From NCBI RefSeq assembly GCF_040807025.1, contig NC_090942.1:64870911-64934910 (forward strand): a DNA stretch of 64,000 nucleotides, given 5' to 3'. This document shows, piece by piece, positions 37,072 through 49,400 of the stretch (its first letter is position 1; every line of letters begins with the position of its first letter). Origin of the DNA: Struthio camelus. Lineage: Eukaryota > Chordata > Aves > Struthioniformes > Struthionidae. Under the pieces are notes generated by a model. The model did not search any database, had not been told where the DNA came from, and saw nothing but the letters and a program-made list of their open reading frames with translations. A program made the position numbers and the translations under genes.

Positions 37072-37181
37072 TGGATGTGATCCTGGGCAATATGCTCTAG
37101 GTGACCCTGCTTGAACAGGGAGGTTGGACTAGATGATCTCCAGATGTCCCTTCCAACCTAAACGATTCTGTGATTCTGTGA
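37072..37181 (+). mobile_element. CR1 LINE 3' end, plus orientation
   Basis: Shows CTGGGCAATATGCTCTAGGT, GGAGGTTGGACTAGATGATC, CCCTTCCAACCT and the tandem octamer tail ATTCTGTG ATTCTGTG A at the extreme 3' end. That tail and the lack of a poly-A are diagnostic of CR1. The copy is about 110 bp and looks younger than the 21.9-kb copy. Confidence 0.95.
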
Positions 37182-40049
37182 AATTGGAAACAAGGGAAAA
37201 CATGGGACAGAATATGAAAAATATACACATACTCGACATTGTCTTCAGTTATGGCTGGTTCAATTTGACTGCTGTTATAAAAATACATAGATTCTGTGGT
37301 TTGCTAAAACATTTCTGACTTCCTCAGTTCTGCGATCTTGTCAATGGTCCTCTCTTTTAGGTTGTTTTTTTTTTTAAATTTACTAAGCACATTAACCTCA
37401 GGAAATTCTACCTTATTCCTATGTCTCCTCTTAGACATTAGAGATATTAGGCATCCACTCTATCCAATCTATATTTTTTCTCCTCAGAAATTCTATAGTA
37501 AATGCTATTTAAAATGTACTTCAAACAAAGAAAAATATTAATAGCAACTATGTCATTACTGAAAATAGTTGATAGCTACCAGTTCATAGTAGCAGCACTG
37601 CATTCTGAAGACATGAGCAAAGTAAGGTTTGTGGGGTAAGGAACTGTCTTACACCTGAACTGTGCATGCTGAAAGTTACATTTATTCCCCACTCTCCAAG
37701 TACATCAGTCTAATACATATCACTTTTCCCACAAACCTCACTCCTGTTAGGATAACTGTGGCATACAAAACATCAAATCTCTTTTCTTTCTGCTTTCAGT
37801 ATAAATTGAACTCCTCCTTTAAGGGAAATTCACTTAACATTGAGGAGAATGGATTAACAGGACCAATGCCTAAAACGATTTTATTTAGCCACAGAAGAGG
37901 TATATTAAACAATGTTCTTGTTTTTTCTCAAAGCATCTCTCTAATGCCCCTTCTCTGAGTTGCTGACAAAGCCTGGGGAGAAAGACATCATTCAGATGCC
38001 ATGTCCCATTTAATGCTTGGTCTCCCTCCTAAGACTACGACAATTTAGCATCACTTGCGGCACTTAGTTTTATGACAGGCACATCTGTCCACTAATCTTT
38101 GGAATATGATCAATTCATTTCACAGTAGCCCACTGCAGAGCTACCAGCATCCCCGGCCAAGGACCTGGGTTGAATATAAACAGACCCAGAAGCAAAGAGA
38201 CTCCTTGCAATGCTACCTCATCTGAGTCATCCAGTTCTTTCTAACATCTCTTTCAGGGCATTCAGTTTATACAGTAAATATGCTCTTTGAATGCTCTCCT
38301 TCCTCCTTCAAGGTATAGCCTTCTGGGGACACAGGAGCAGGCTACCTCTCGAGGAGAGGCGCATTAACCACATGGAAAGGGCTCTGGTCAACAATTCTCA
38401 TATAACAGAATTTAAAACAACTTTACTACCGCTGGTGGGGCACAGCAAAATCCTGATTGGGCCAGACCTGTAACTGATCTATTCAGGGATCCTTTGTAAA
38501 AATGTAAAAATTTTGTCAGTAACTAATAATCAATAGCTTAAGAACGAAGCACATGATGTAGCACATTTTTCAAATGAATGCTAGCATGAAAAAATCTCTA
38601 GTTAAAGCACATTTCCATAGCAAAGGTCTTACCTTAGGATAGCAGCAGGTACAAAAGATTTGTTGGTTTTTTGTTTTATCAGAACAAAAAGCTGACCTGC
38701 ATCTTCATGACTTACCAAAGCGTATGGCAAACGTTTCTTACAAATAAACCTATGTTCTCTCACCATGGGTGGGAACTTTACACATATTCATTGCAGCAAA
38801 TAAAACTTATTTCTTATTAGAAATAAACTTCCAGGCAAAGCATCACAAACAAGCAGATTTTTTGTACACTGGACTTTTAGTTGACTTCCATGTTCCAAAG
38901 AATAATATTTTTTCCAAGACCAAAGTAAATACAGCAGGAACAATACAGATAAATAGATCTATTAAGCCAAACACAATTCTTCAAGTTTGCAGTACTTATT
39001 CTAAAGACCGAATAAAATTGGCTTCAGAGAAATCAGACCTTAGTCTAGACAAAGTAAACTGACCTATGAATCTGCTGCAAGGTGGAATATTATGAGCTCT
39101 GGCAATGAGAGATTTCATTCATTGTCTCATCACCAGCCAGTTCTATTGCAGGTGATCATCTTAGCTGTTGACTGCTGTAAAAACAAATGTGTTTAAAACA
39201 CCTGGTCATACCAAAGTGAGTAACAATATCTTTCTAGCTTTTCCATTTAAGTCTTCATTAACTTTTGGCTTGAGAGAGCTGACATTACTTACCAGTGTTA
39301 AAAGTGTAAATTCAAGGGCTCCCAGGAGAAATATTTCTATATAAATAAAAAAGAAAGTTCCTATAACCAACACTGAGTATGATTCACTTCCTCATATTCA
39401 TCCTACTAGCCAGGTTTCCATAAGCAATCCAAAGCTATATCTAAACAAAAAAAAAAAAAACAAGAAAAGACTTGACTTGAATGTGTAAACTAATTAGCCA
39501 ACACAATAGCTTCAGAACTTGAGCAGGTGATGGCAAACCCTTTAGAGAAAAAGTTGACCTTCACTCAATGTACACAGAGACAAGGCTGCAGGGCACTCTA
39601 CTGAGGAGATTCTACCTCAAATGCAGGGAAAACACTGCTGTTTGAAATAATAATTAAAAAATAATAATTAAAAAAAATACAACACTTCAGTCTTCTAATA
39701 CCGAGAAGGGTATTTTGCCCATTCCTTGACTACAGGAATTCAGCTACTTTGCCATATTGGGTACCTTTGAATTCCTTAAAACCCATCTGTCCATTAGGAG
39801 AGAACAATTCAGGTATTTTCCCATTCTCTCCAGAGAGAAAAGCAGAAAACCAGAAACATTCAGTGTTAAAGGAAATCCAGAAATATTGGTCCAGGTGCTG
39901 AAGGCTATCCAATAGCATTTAAAGCAGCGCTTTCAGATCTTTATCACAGATTTTTCCAGCGTACTATCCTACCCAACAAACAGTGGTCATAGAGAAAGGC
40001 TCTGGAGCATAACTGGTAAAGGTTAAAGGACATACAGTAAATAAGGTTA
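37182..40049. other. A+T-rich DNA between CR1 and the presumed KDM7A 3' end
   Basis: No coding gene is seen. It contains several minus-strand AATAAA hexamers (for example at 37,681-37,686) and an imperfect AATAATAATTAAA duplication near 39,645-39,676. Part of it could still be KDM7A 3' UTR if the last poly(A) site lies further left than I placed it. Confidence 0.4.
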
Positions 40050-40604
40050 TATGGGTTTTTATATAGGTATTTATTTGAGGCCCACTGCGACTCACTCTCA
40101 TCTTAAGTCTACCACTTTAAATTCAAAATATTACTATAAACAGTGAGTTTACTGTGAGAAATCCAAATCAGTCTATCTGATGAAAATGCTTAGGTTGCAG
40201 CATTCGTTTTGATGAATTACAGTGATGAATGTTTTTTTAAAAATACGTGATTGCTCCGATAGACTAACAGCTCCTTCACATCTTTGGCACGTCTCTAGTT
40301 AACCAAATTTAAAATGGATTTTAATATATGACCTCAAGAAGTGTAAAAGGCACATCAAAATACAACCAGGAGCTCACTTCTGTACATTTAAATATTTAAG
40401 TTTTATCCCCTGTACTTAAATTATGATTTTTCCTCATGATTTTTTACTCCACTCAAACCACGTTTGTTTTGAAAAAGCACATAAGTTTCTACTCCCAAAT
40501 TTTAGAAGATTAGGCCACAAAACTCATTAGTTTGTTGTTATTTTTCAAAACTATTTCAATCTTATACTTGAGCAGCACACAGTTTGACAAGGACAGTGTT
40601 CTTG

Positions 40605-40680
40605 TTCTTTGTCTGTAGAGCACCTAGCACAACGGAGTCCTCGTCTGTGAGCAGATCTCCTGAACGTTATAGTTAATCGT
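40605..40680 (+). mobile_element. Possible relic of an ancient LINE 3' tail
   Basis: Contains GTCTGTAGAGCACCTAGCAC followed by AACGGAGTCCTCGTCTGTGA. This resembles the 'tgtacagcacctagcacaatggggtcctgg' family of old amniote CR1/L3-type tails. It is short and diverged. Confidence 0.35.
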
Positions 40681-41810
40681 AAATTCTTTGTAAACTCAAA
40701 GCAGCCCAAGAAGAAAACTTGAGCAGCTGCACAGGATGCTCAAATCAAACACCTTTTGCCATCTGGTTCTTCCAATCCCATTGCTGCATTGTTTATCCAA
40801 GGCTCTCATAAAACAGCCACCACTGGAACCTAAGCATCTGCCCATATGTAGCATTGAAGCTCAGTAGCATGGTGCACTATTTGCCAGAGAAGAAAATTCA
40901 TTACACTAAGTCTGAATGCAACACAGTAACGCTGCCATTACCCCCAAGCAGAGCATCCACCCAGAAATGCTACACTGTCATATGGAGTCAAAACAGGGAA
41001 CACTGAAGATTGCAAAACAGAAGCTGACACGTTGTGGGAGAAATCAGGATAAAAGCAAGCAAGACAAAAGGAGCAAAAGGGTGCAAGAGAAATCTCTTCT
41101 TCCAGGAACAGCACACTACTTAAGGAAAAAAGAATTGAGAAATGAGTCAGTCATCAGAAGCATGAGGCAAATCTGAACAAAAACGAAGAGCAAGAACATG
41201 AAAATAACATTTCTTTTGACATCCTGCTTACAATTTACACCTACTTCTCTACATCTCTAATATGATGAGCCATAGAACATCCTCATCTCCCCTTATATAT
41301 TAGGATTCAAAAAGAATATACACATCTTCACAAAATGCATTTAGTTGCCATATAATATACTTGGATTGAAACGAGATTTGCACTTTGAGAAATAAAAAAA
41401 GAGAGAATATTGCTTCTCACATTTCACCAGCAAGAGTAGTCTTAAAAAAGCGATGAATAAAGGGCACAGAAATCAGAACTAGAAAAGCATTTTTCTCCTC
41501 AAGACATTCTATACAGCTTTCTGTATTTACAGTGAAGCAAAGAAGTCTGAAGAAATTAAACACTTTAGAGTGCTAAAATCAAAACATAAGCAATGCAATT
41601 TTTTAATTTCAGTATTTTAAAGTACAGAAAGTGGAAACTATGAATATCAAATACAAATTTAAACAAAGCCACTTATCCTCCCCTAGGATAATCAATGTGA
41701 ACTACTTATAGAAACTTACAAATTTAAAGTAAAATTGAAACAAAATAAATACTGTACATACACTTTCCCTGCCTGCAGGCAAAAGAGGATGGGAAATACT
41801 GTTATGAATC

Positions 41811-41830
41811 AAAAAAAAAAAAAAAAAAAA
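41811..41830 (+). repeat. Poly-A tract (20 A)
   Basis: Uninterrupted 20-bp A-run; a T-run in the KDM7A sense strand. No SINE body precedes it. Confidence 0.9.
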
Positions 41831-42557
41831 GCTCTTAAAGCTGCAGCATCCCACTTCCCAGCCAAATACTTAACACAGTAGTGCGTTTCTTTAAAAAGGA
41901 AGACACACATACACCAACCCCTATTGAGCAGACAAGCTACTATTTTCAGAGACATTAGAAAGAAAGATAGAAATTAGACTACAAGAGTAGAAAAAGGAGA
42001 GGAAAAGACAAACAGGCCAGCAAAACATTACTACAAAACTAGTAAATATAGCCAAGAACTATCCCTTTTTTTCAAATTTCATTTTTTTTAAAAAGAAAGA
42101 TATGCCAAGGAATTGGCAACAATAGACATTTCCCAGCAGAAGTGACAATACTTATCAATATAATCTCTTAAAGTGATCCCTTTCATTCCCTTCCCACAAC
42201 ATGAAAGTCTTATGGCTTAATTTATATTAAAGTAGAAAAAAGTATTTTTCCAAAGAGAAATGCAGTATGTGAAGAACATGCATTTCCTTATCAGTGCTAC
42301 TTATATTTCCCATCCACTGCATGATTTATCACTCGTTTGCTTTCACAAACAGGGTTATTACGGTTTTTTTTCTTTTTTGGAAAAATGGATGTTGCAGCTT
42401 TTAATCTTGTTTAACCACAAACAGTAAGGCCCTTGGTTCCATTTATATTTTTTCTGTGAAATAGAGCAGCTCTGGGCTCACTGAATCCCAGAGCCACAAA
42501 CAGCTCTTCATGGTCTGGAAGTATTATGTGAATGAATTCTGAAAAGATACTAGATTT

Positions 42558-42587
42558 GGGGGGGCGAGGGGGGTAGGGGGTAAAGGG
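42558..42587 (+). repeat. G-quadruplex-capable G-run cluster
   Basis: Four G-runs of 7, 6, 5 and 3 bases are separated by CGA, TA and TAAA, a strong intramolecular quadruplex pattern on the plus strand. The KDM7A sense strand is the C-rich complement here, so a DNA but not an RNA quadruplex is predicted for that gene. Confidence 0.85.
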
Positions 42588-43570
42588 AGACACGGGCATG
42601 TGGAGCCTAAAGAGGGCACTAGTTACAGGTTTACAGTACCAATTCATTCCAGCTTCAGCTCCGCTCAGTCTCCACAATTATCAAACAGCAGTTGGCAAGA
42701 TACATTTCAGCACTCTGAAATCCTGCAAAAAGTTTTGACGTTTACAACTGCATGGCCTTGAGAATGAGGACAGCTTATGCCACATAGCAAAGCCTAGGGA
42801 AAGCTGAAGCTCTCTAAAAGGTGATCATGACACTGTGCTCTCTTATCTCTATTAAAGTAACACAAGAATTTCAACTATCCCCCCAAAAGATTAAAAACTA
42901 AAACCCCCAAAACCTCTATGTGATTGGAAAGTAACAATAGCAACTCTCAACATCTAACCCTTTCAAAATTGTTTTTAAGAATGGATTCATGTAGAGTATT
43001 ATACGTTGCATAGGTAATCTACCTCAGAGGTCATTAAAGGCTACCTTGTAGCCAGGGTTTATTAGCAAGTAAAGTAGGAGGAGAAAAGGGAAAGTTGCTG
43101 GAAGAGTCTTTGATATAGTTTCTAGGTGGTCTTTTCATTTTCACTTAAAAAAAAAAAAATGCAGGAACTTGAGAACTTAGAGAATGGCAAAACTCCTAAC
43201 TACTTCATTTCCTAATGTTCTGTCTGTCTGTGAACAAAAGAAGTTAAAGTTTTACGTCAAATCCAAGTTCTTTGACTTTTTTGAAAATATTCTCCTTGAA
43301 AATGAGTTACCATAGCAGGCTTAATTCTCTGGGTTGTCCAGTAAGGGTTGCCCATTCCCTCCCTCATAACCCTCCTTCCATCCCTAGAGTGTGACATCAA
43401 GAAAAAAAAAAAAGGGGTTTCTCTCTCCACTACTACAACACAAGGTTCAGTCCATCTACAAAAGGATTGGTGCAGTAGTGTTTTCATCCTGACCACAATA
43501 AAAACATCCCTACATACAAGTACACAAAACAAGTGAGGTCACCACATCCTCTTCATGAGCTAACAGGAGA

Positions 43571-43600
43571 TTTTTTTTTCTCCCCCCCCTCCCCCCCCCC
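43571..43600 (-). repeat. Poly-T/poly-C tract, G-rich on the KDM7A sense strand
   Basis: Nine T, then C-runs of 8 and 10 separated by single T, which read on the minus strand as G10-A-G8. If it is in the KDM7A 3' UTR, the RNA would carry a long G-run able to form a quadruplex. Confidence 0.85.
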
Positions 43601-45521
43601 GCAAATACTAGCTCATCATGGCAATTTCTTTTAAATAACCTTTTTTTGAGGTGGAACATCAAAGTTTTAAAAGTAGACTTCTGGTGGAAGCATCAATATC
43701 TGAAGAAAATGGTAATGGACCTCTGCCTCTTGCCAGCCTATGAAGAGACTATTACGTAAACTCACGACAGTGGAGAGCCACTTTGAAAAAAAGGGAGAAA
43801 GAAGAGTAAAGAAAGAATGATAACAAGATAAAATAATATATATGGGTCCAGCCAAGTCTGTGTTCCAACACTAAAATACAGATAAATAATGAAAATCGTC
43901 AGAAAAGAGACCTCTTATGTCACATAGACAGCAAGAAGGTATATTCCACATTTCAAAATTCCTTACTCCAGATTCTATTCTGGCATATACTTCTACTTCA
44001 GATTAGTGTCCTCAAAAATCTGCCTCTAAGGAGAGCTCACTCTTCAATCCCCTCTGATTTTACTTTGCTGCCCTAGCTACAAATTTTCTGCATTTAAGAA
44101 TTAAACAGCCAGCAAGAACAAGCAGTTTGGTTCTAAAAACTAAAGCTAGAACAGTTTTCAAAGCTTGGCAGGCACGAATCAATTTGCTCAAGCTGAAGCA
44201 AAGAGAACATTTGTTAGGGCATATAATTTTAAATTATATTGACAACACGTATCAGAAGACAGTTAAAGTATTCTCTCTTGACTGTTTCCAACTGGAAAAC
44301 ATAGCACCTGAGAAAAAGTAAGTAGTTATGGTCACTCTCAGCATCTGTACAGAAATCGTTAGCTTATCTTCTATTAGTTAGTAATCTTTTATCTCCACTG
44401 CCAATGCAGGGGAAAGGGAGGGTGGCAAGGGGGAGGTCCTAGTTTTGTGAAACCATGATTAGCAAACAGAAGGAAAAAAAAAAAAAAAAAATCACACATA
44501 CACACACCTATAAAGTCAAGACAACATAATGGAAAAGCAGGGCTGCAAAATATACTCATAACATACCATTTTCAAGCTCTGGAGGAAGTTAAGCCATAAA
44601 AGTTACCTGACTTATTTGCAATTACATTACATTTTGTTATTTCTCAATTTAGAAACAAGTGCTGAACAGTTTTGACCCTGTAATAACCAAAAACACCTGA
44701 CATCAGAACTTTTTCCATACATTTCTGAAGGCATTCATAACTTAGTCTAGATAAAAATAGCTCTGCACAAATGTTCTGGAAAGTCAAACTGAATTTGCTT
44801 TTAAACTACAGCAAGAGAAAACTACCCCAGTATAGAATATGGAGGAAGGAAAAACTGATATGTAAATTTAAAACAATCCAATGAAATGGATAGTTAAGAC
44901 TGAGTATTTTTACTCTTAACAAGCATTAAAAAAAAAAAAAAATCAAAACCATTATCACTAGCATATTAAATGTTTTCATTTTGGCTGGACCCTGCAAAAT
45001 GCCCTTTTTCCAGAATCAAGTAAAAGTATTCCCCTTTTCACCTTCATTCCCATTCCCCAGAAGTTAAATATTTAATTTTATATTACAGAAAAATACAAAT
45101 TTTAAATCAAAGTTATTTACAATAATTCAGAATTGGCATTTGCTATCAGCTCTGTGTGAAGCCTGACACAAATGATCATTCTGATACCAGTAAGCTACTT
45201 AACGCTTATATATGCACCATTTAAGACTTTTAATTGGCTGTCACATCCAGCTTTGAAAGCAAAACACATTCTCCTGCCTTCCTGACTCCTCGGTAAAATG
45301 TATTTAAAGTACAATAATATTTTAATGTTCCTTCCATGCTACATTAAGTAATAAGCCAAATGTTAAGACTGCGATGTCTGTCTTAAGAGTTATTTCAGAA
45401 TAATTGTTCTGAAGAAATATGCATCTTAACTCATCTCCCCGTTCCTCCAATAAGATATATGAAGATTCCCTCCTTGGTAACAACATTTAAATAATCTGTA
45501 TAAATACAATTTCAGGGAGCC

Positions 45522-45544
45522 TTTTTTTTTTTTTTTTTTTTTTT
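45522..45544 (+). repeat. Poly-T tract (23 T)
   Basis: Uninterrupted T-run; an A-run in the KDM7A sense strand within the probable 3' UTR. It could cause internal oligo-dT priming artefacts in cDNA data. Confidence 0.9.
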
Positions 45545-46398
45545 AAAAACAGGAGAAAACCATCATGGCTAGATCAAACATCACACCAGGAGTAAAAGTA
45601 TAAACTCCAATTTGAAGGAAAGGGGTGCAGTTTTAAAACAAGTTAGCTACTGGACTGACATAAAAAGATTCTTCTATCTTTAGGAGAGTCTCTTCTAGTC
45701 CATCAAATAAATAAATCTGTATAAAAGACAACAGGTCAAAAAATAATCAAGCTGGCAGAGAATATGCACCTTACAAGTCAACAAAAGCCCAGCCAATAGC
45801 TTATAAAGAGCAGGAAAAATAAGATTCCATATGCCTTAATTTAAAAATAATTAATAATGCATCTCACCCCTATTTAAGACTATAACCTGAATATCAAATT
45901 TAGGAGTCCAGACTAATCACCATTAATGTGGCTCTCCACTGCACCAAACATACATTATCAAAACAATTAAAAACTTTCACATTCTTAAATCTAAATTAAT
46001 AACCCCCACAAAAAAAGTCTTCCAAATAAATAGGTTTTTAAAATGAATTTAAAAGTTGTCAAAATCTATCAGAAATAAATTATTGATAAACCACCTTCAT
46101 CATCTTCCCCTCGTGAATTAGGTCAGACACTACCAGCAACAAACGATATTCAAGCCCTGATGAGAGACTATTTCTCAGTCCATGTCTCTCTGAAGATTTC
46201 CCCATTCCCAAATGGTTATTGCTGAGCAGGTGTGGCACAGTGAAAATGCAGCATTGGGTTTTTTTTGTTCATCAGGCAGTGTTTTATATGGTACATGCAA
46301 GTCTGCTTCAAGCAGAGGATTAACAGCAGCTCCAGGCTCTGTTGACCTCAATACTGGTCTACGTAGGAAAGACAGCAGTAGTAGAAGTAGCAGCTACA

Positions 46399-46493
46399 TT
46401 AAACAAAGAAGCGTGCATGGCCATTTCGGTTCAGCTTCAAGATCTTCCCAAGGCGCTGTTTAGCGGTTGCCATTCCTTTCTTTGGACGTTTGC
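46399..46493 (-). CDS. KDM7A: KDM7A last coding exon and stop
   Basis: Acceptor TTTTCCAG, then [20 protein letters not shown] and [11 protein letters not shown], then TAA at 46,399-46,401. The sequence is essentially identical to the human C-terminus, a basic conserved tail shared in style with PHF8. The exon continues as 3' UTR. Confidence 0.97.
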
Positions 46494-49400
46494 CTGGAAA
46501 ATGAAATCAGGTACCTTAGAACAGCATTTTATCATGACAGAAACAAAGATGAGACCCAGCTTGGCTAAGCTGAAGCAGGCAAAATTTTCACCTCAATCAC
46601 TTTCAGAAAATGCTCTTCATTTGTCAATTTTAGAGCAAACAATCAGTGAATTGGAATTCCAGGAAAAGTAGGGATTGTTTTTTCCCTAAACTTTGCTCAG
46701 CCTTATCATAGATAAAGCGGTCATATTATTTCCAAATATTTGTAGTCTGGGGAAGGACAGCAGGTGAGGTGAGGGAGAACCTGAACTGAGCTCTCTGAAT
46801 TTTACTTAAGTAAATTATTCCTGTAAGTTATATGAGTACAAAACCAAAGGGCACAGTCAGAATGTTTTTGAAGTGCCACAGTTTTTAAACCTGAACTTAG
46901 AAGAACAAATCTGATTTAGACCAGTGTTTTAGAGGACAGTTGTGGTTCTGTCAGTTTTGATCCCTTTTATAAAACACAACATATCTGCAGAGAGGCAACA
47001 GTAACGACAAAGGTTTCTACTGGGCTTGCCCCCACTCAGCTCTCTTATTCCTTCCTATACACATTCCATGCCAAAATCTGAGTGTCTTCAGGACGGCCAT
47101 TTTATATTTTTTTCTCAAGGTCCAAGTCTGTCCTTTCTGCAGTTTCTGCATCTAACAGTTGTTTTTGATGTTTATAGGCTCCTTTTCTGTCTTTCCCCCA
47201 CCTCCTCCCTTTCCTAGCAATAGGGCAACAGAGATGAACATTACCTTTTGTCGCCTGGTTGCTGATAGGGGGTGGATTTGATGCTGGCCTCTTGGTCGGA
47301 TGAAGCGGTACAGACAAGGATGTTTCACCATATGGCCTGTCAGGACTAAGGCTACCATCACTCAGCCGGCATTCTCCTTGAATTAGGTTGGAGTCTCGAG
47401 TATACCTGCCATGCTGAAAACTCAAGCCATTGTTGTGGACTGTACTTCTGTTCTCCTGAACCTTATGACCGGCTTCTGATGCACCCTCTTTCTTGATATA
47501 TTTTTGTGTTTTACTTGTATCCTGGAAGAGAAATGAGAAGGAGAAGGGGAAAAAAATGTGAAAGTTAATAGCTTCTGGATAAAAGTTCACTGTAGGTTTT
47601 CTAGTTATACTACTATATCTTCAAAAAAAAAAGATTTAGTTACATGCCACCATTTCTGCTAGCATAGATGCCTCTTAAAATAAGATAGTACAATATAACA
47701 GCTCTGTATAACCTTCTCCATAAGCACTTAAAGACAATGAAATAGATTAAAATCAGAAAGTACAGAAACTGAGTATGCTAGTATGCATAATTAATTTGCA
47801 GTGATCAAAACAAATGCAAGTGCTCTTGATTTAAATGACTACTATAACAAGCTGTATCATAAGCATTGACTACTTAAACAGGCAATTTGTTTTCAATATT
47901 CAGCTGATGAGAGAACAAATTCTAAATTGAGAATTACAAACTATGAAGAATATCATGCAGTTCAGTGTTCCTAGAGAAATATCTATAAAGCATGCAATTA
48001 AAATACAGCTAAACAGCACTGGTATTTTGCAACTTGAAATATTCCTAAAAACTCCACCATACACAACTTTAGAAACACCTAACAGAAAATAACAGAAAGC
48101 TGAGAGAGTAAGATACACAACCTTTCACTTACATATTATTTGCTGGATTCCACCTATATTTCTCAGAAAGCAAAAACATTCCTACTGGCAGACTGTTGAA
48201 AAGCTATACAAGTCTGGCAGCGTAAGTTTCCTAGGCAAGTATCTTTACTACAAATACTACCAAAAAGTTCTGCTCCTCCTGATGCTCTGGTTGAGAATAA
48301 TAATGAATGAAGAATACAGCGCTTCACCCGTTAGACTGAACGTAAATTCACTCTTTTTATAATGTATTTTTCATTTTTCAAGATATTGTGTGATATCTCC
48401 ATGCTAGCCACTACGACAGAAGAGAGTTTGGGAGGAACAAAAGAGAAAATGAAAGAGAAAGCATCACAGAAACACAGTTTTCAGTTACCAGCACCAGTAT
48501 TATCTATTGTCAGATACGCTTGTATGTATGTAAGACGTGCTTCTTGCCTGTATGTCTATACGTGCTAGTCTGCAAAGACCTACCCATTCTGCTTACTTTC
48601 TGTGCTTACAGCTTCACGACTTTTTTCTATAACAGTGTGTTTTAAACGTTTAAAACATTACTTTACCTGAGGGGTAATCCTGGAAGCTTCATTCAGCTGT
48701 CTAGCCCATGCTGAAGTCCCTATGTCTCTTTCTTCTTCTCTCACAGATCTACCTAAAAAGTTTAACAAGCTCAAACTTTGAAATCAACGACCACAAATAT
48801 ATCAGTATGACACGTCTGAATAAGTTTAAAATCAAGATCAAAAAAAAGGAAAATACAATGGAAAATATTTCCTTGACACCAAACAGAAGTTTTTATAAGA
48901 TCTGTTTGGTTCTACAGACTACGCTGAAAAAAAATTCACAATATAAATACAACTAATTAAAGATACATACACATCCATAAGAAGGTCAGATGAACATGAC
49001 CATTCACATTTGAAAAAAATGATATGGAAGAAAGTTTACCTTCTTTGCTACCTTTTTCAGTTTTTCTACCATGTTCATGCAAAGATGGAGACTGTATTTA
49101 ATTTACAGTTACTATTGATTGTTTTCTTTCTAAATACTGATGTGCTATTCAGGTACAAAAAAAAAAAAAAGTAGACTCTACACTGACAGGCCTACCGTAA
49201 CAGTGTCCACACTGAAAATAAGTTTACAATATAGTTAACTGCTAAAACTTAAACATGTCCCAGGACATCAATTCATTTCCAATTTGTAATGACTGAAAAA
49301 ATCCTGCAAAATACTGCTAAGCTATGAAGCACTGAGCTTCGTCTTTTCCAGTCATGGAGTTTGACATGGAAACTTGGTTATTACTTTTTTCAGAAAGTTA

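Larger units (their letters stand above)
40050..46398 (-). other. KDM7A: Probable long 3' UTR of KDM7A
   Basis: This stretch follows the KDM7A stop codon. It is A+T-rich, has no coding exon, and includes T-runs, A-runs and G/C homopolymers. Mammalian KDM7A transcripts are known to have a multi-kilobase 3' UTR. A minus-strand AATAAA lies at about 40,070-40,075, roughly 6.3 kb below the stop, and would give a comparable length, but several other hexamers exist and the end is a guess. No nearer gene competes for this DNA. Confidence 0.35.

Noticed and set aside
37681..37686. Minus-strand AATAAA as the KDM7A poly(A) site
   Set aside because: It would give an 8.7-kb 3' UTR. AATAAA is frequent by chance in this A+T-rich region, so there is no basis to prefer it over the hexamer near 40,070 or others.
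47522..47590. N-terminal extension of the open frame across KDM7A exon 47245-47521
   Set aside because: The extension translates a pyrimidine-rich splice acceptor tract (Phe/Ser/Leu-rich). The exon starts at the CAG junction, as the human protein shows.
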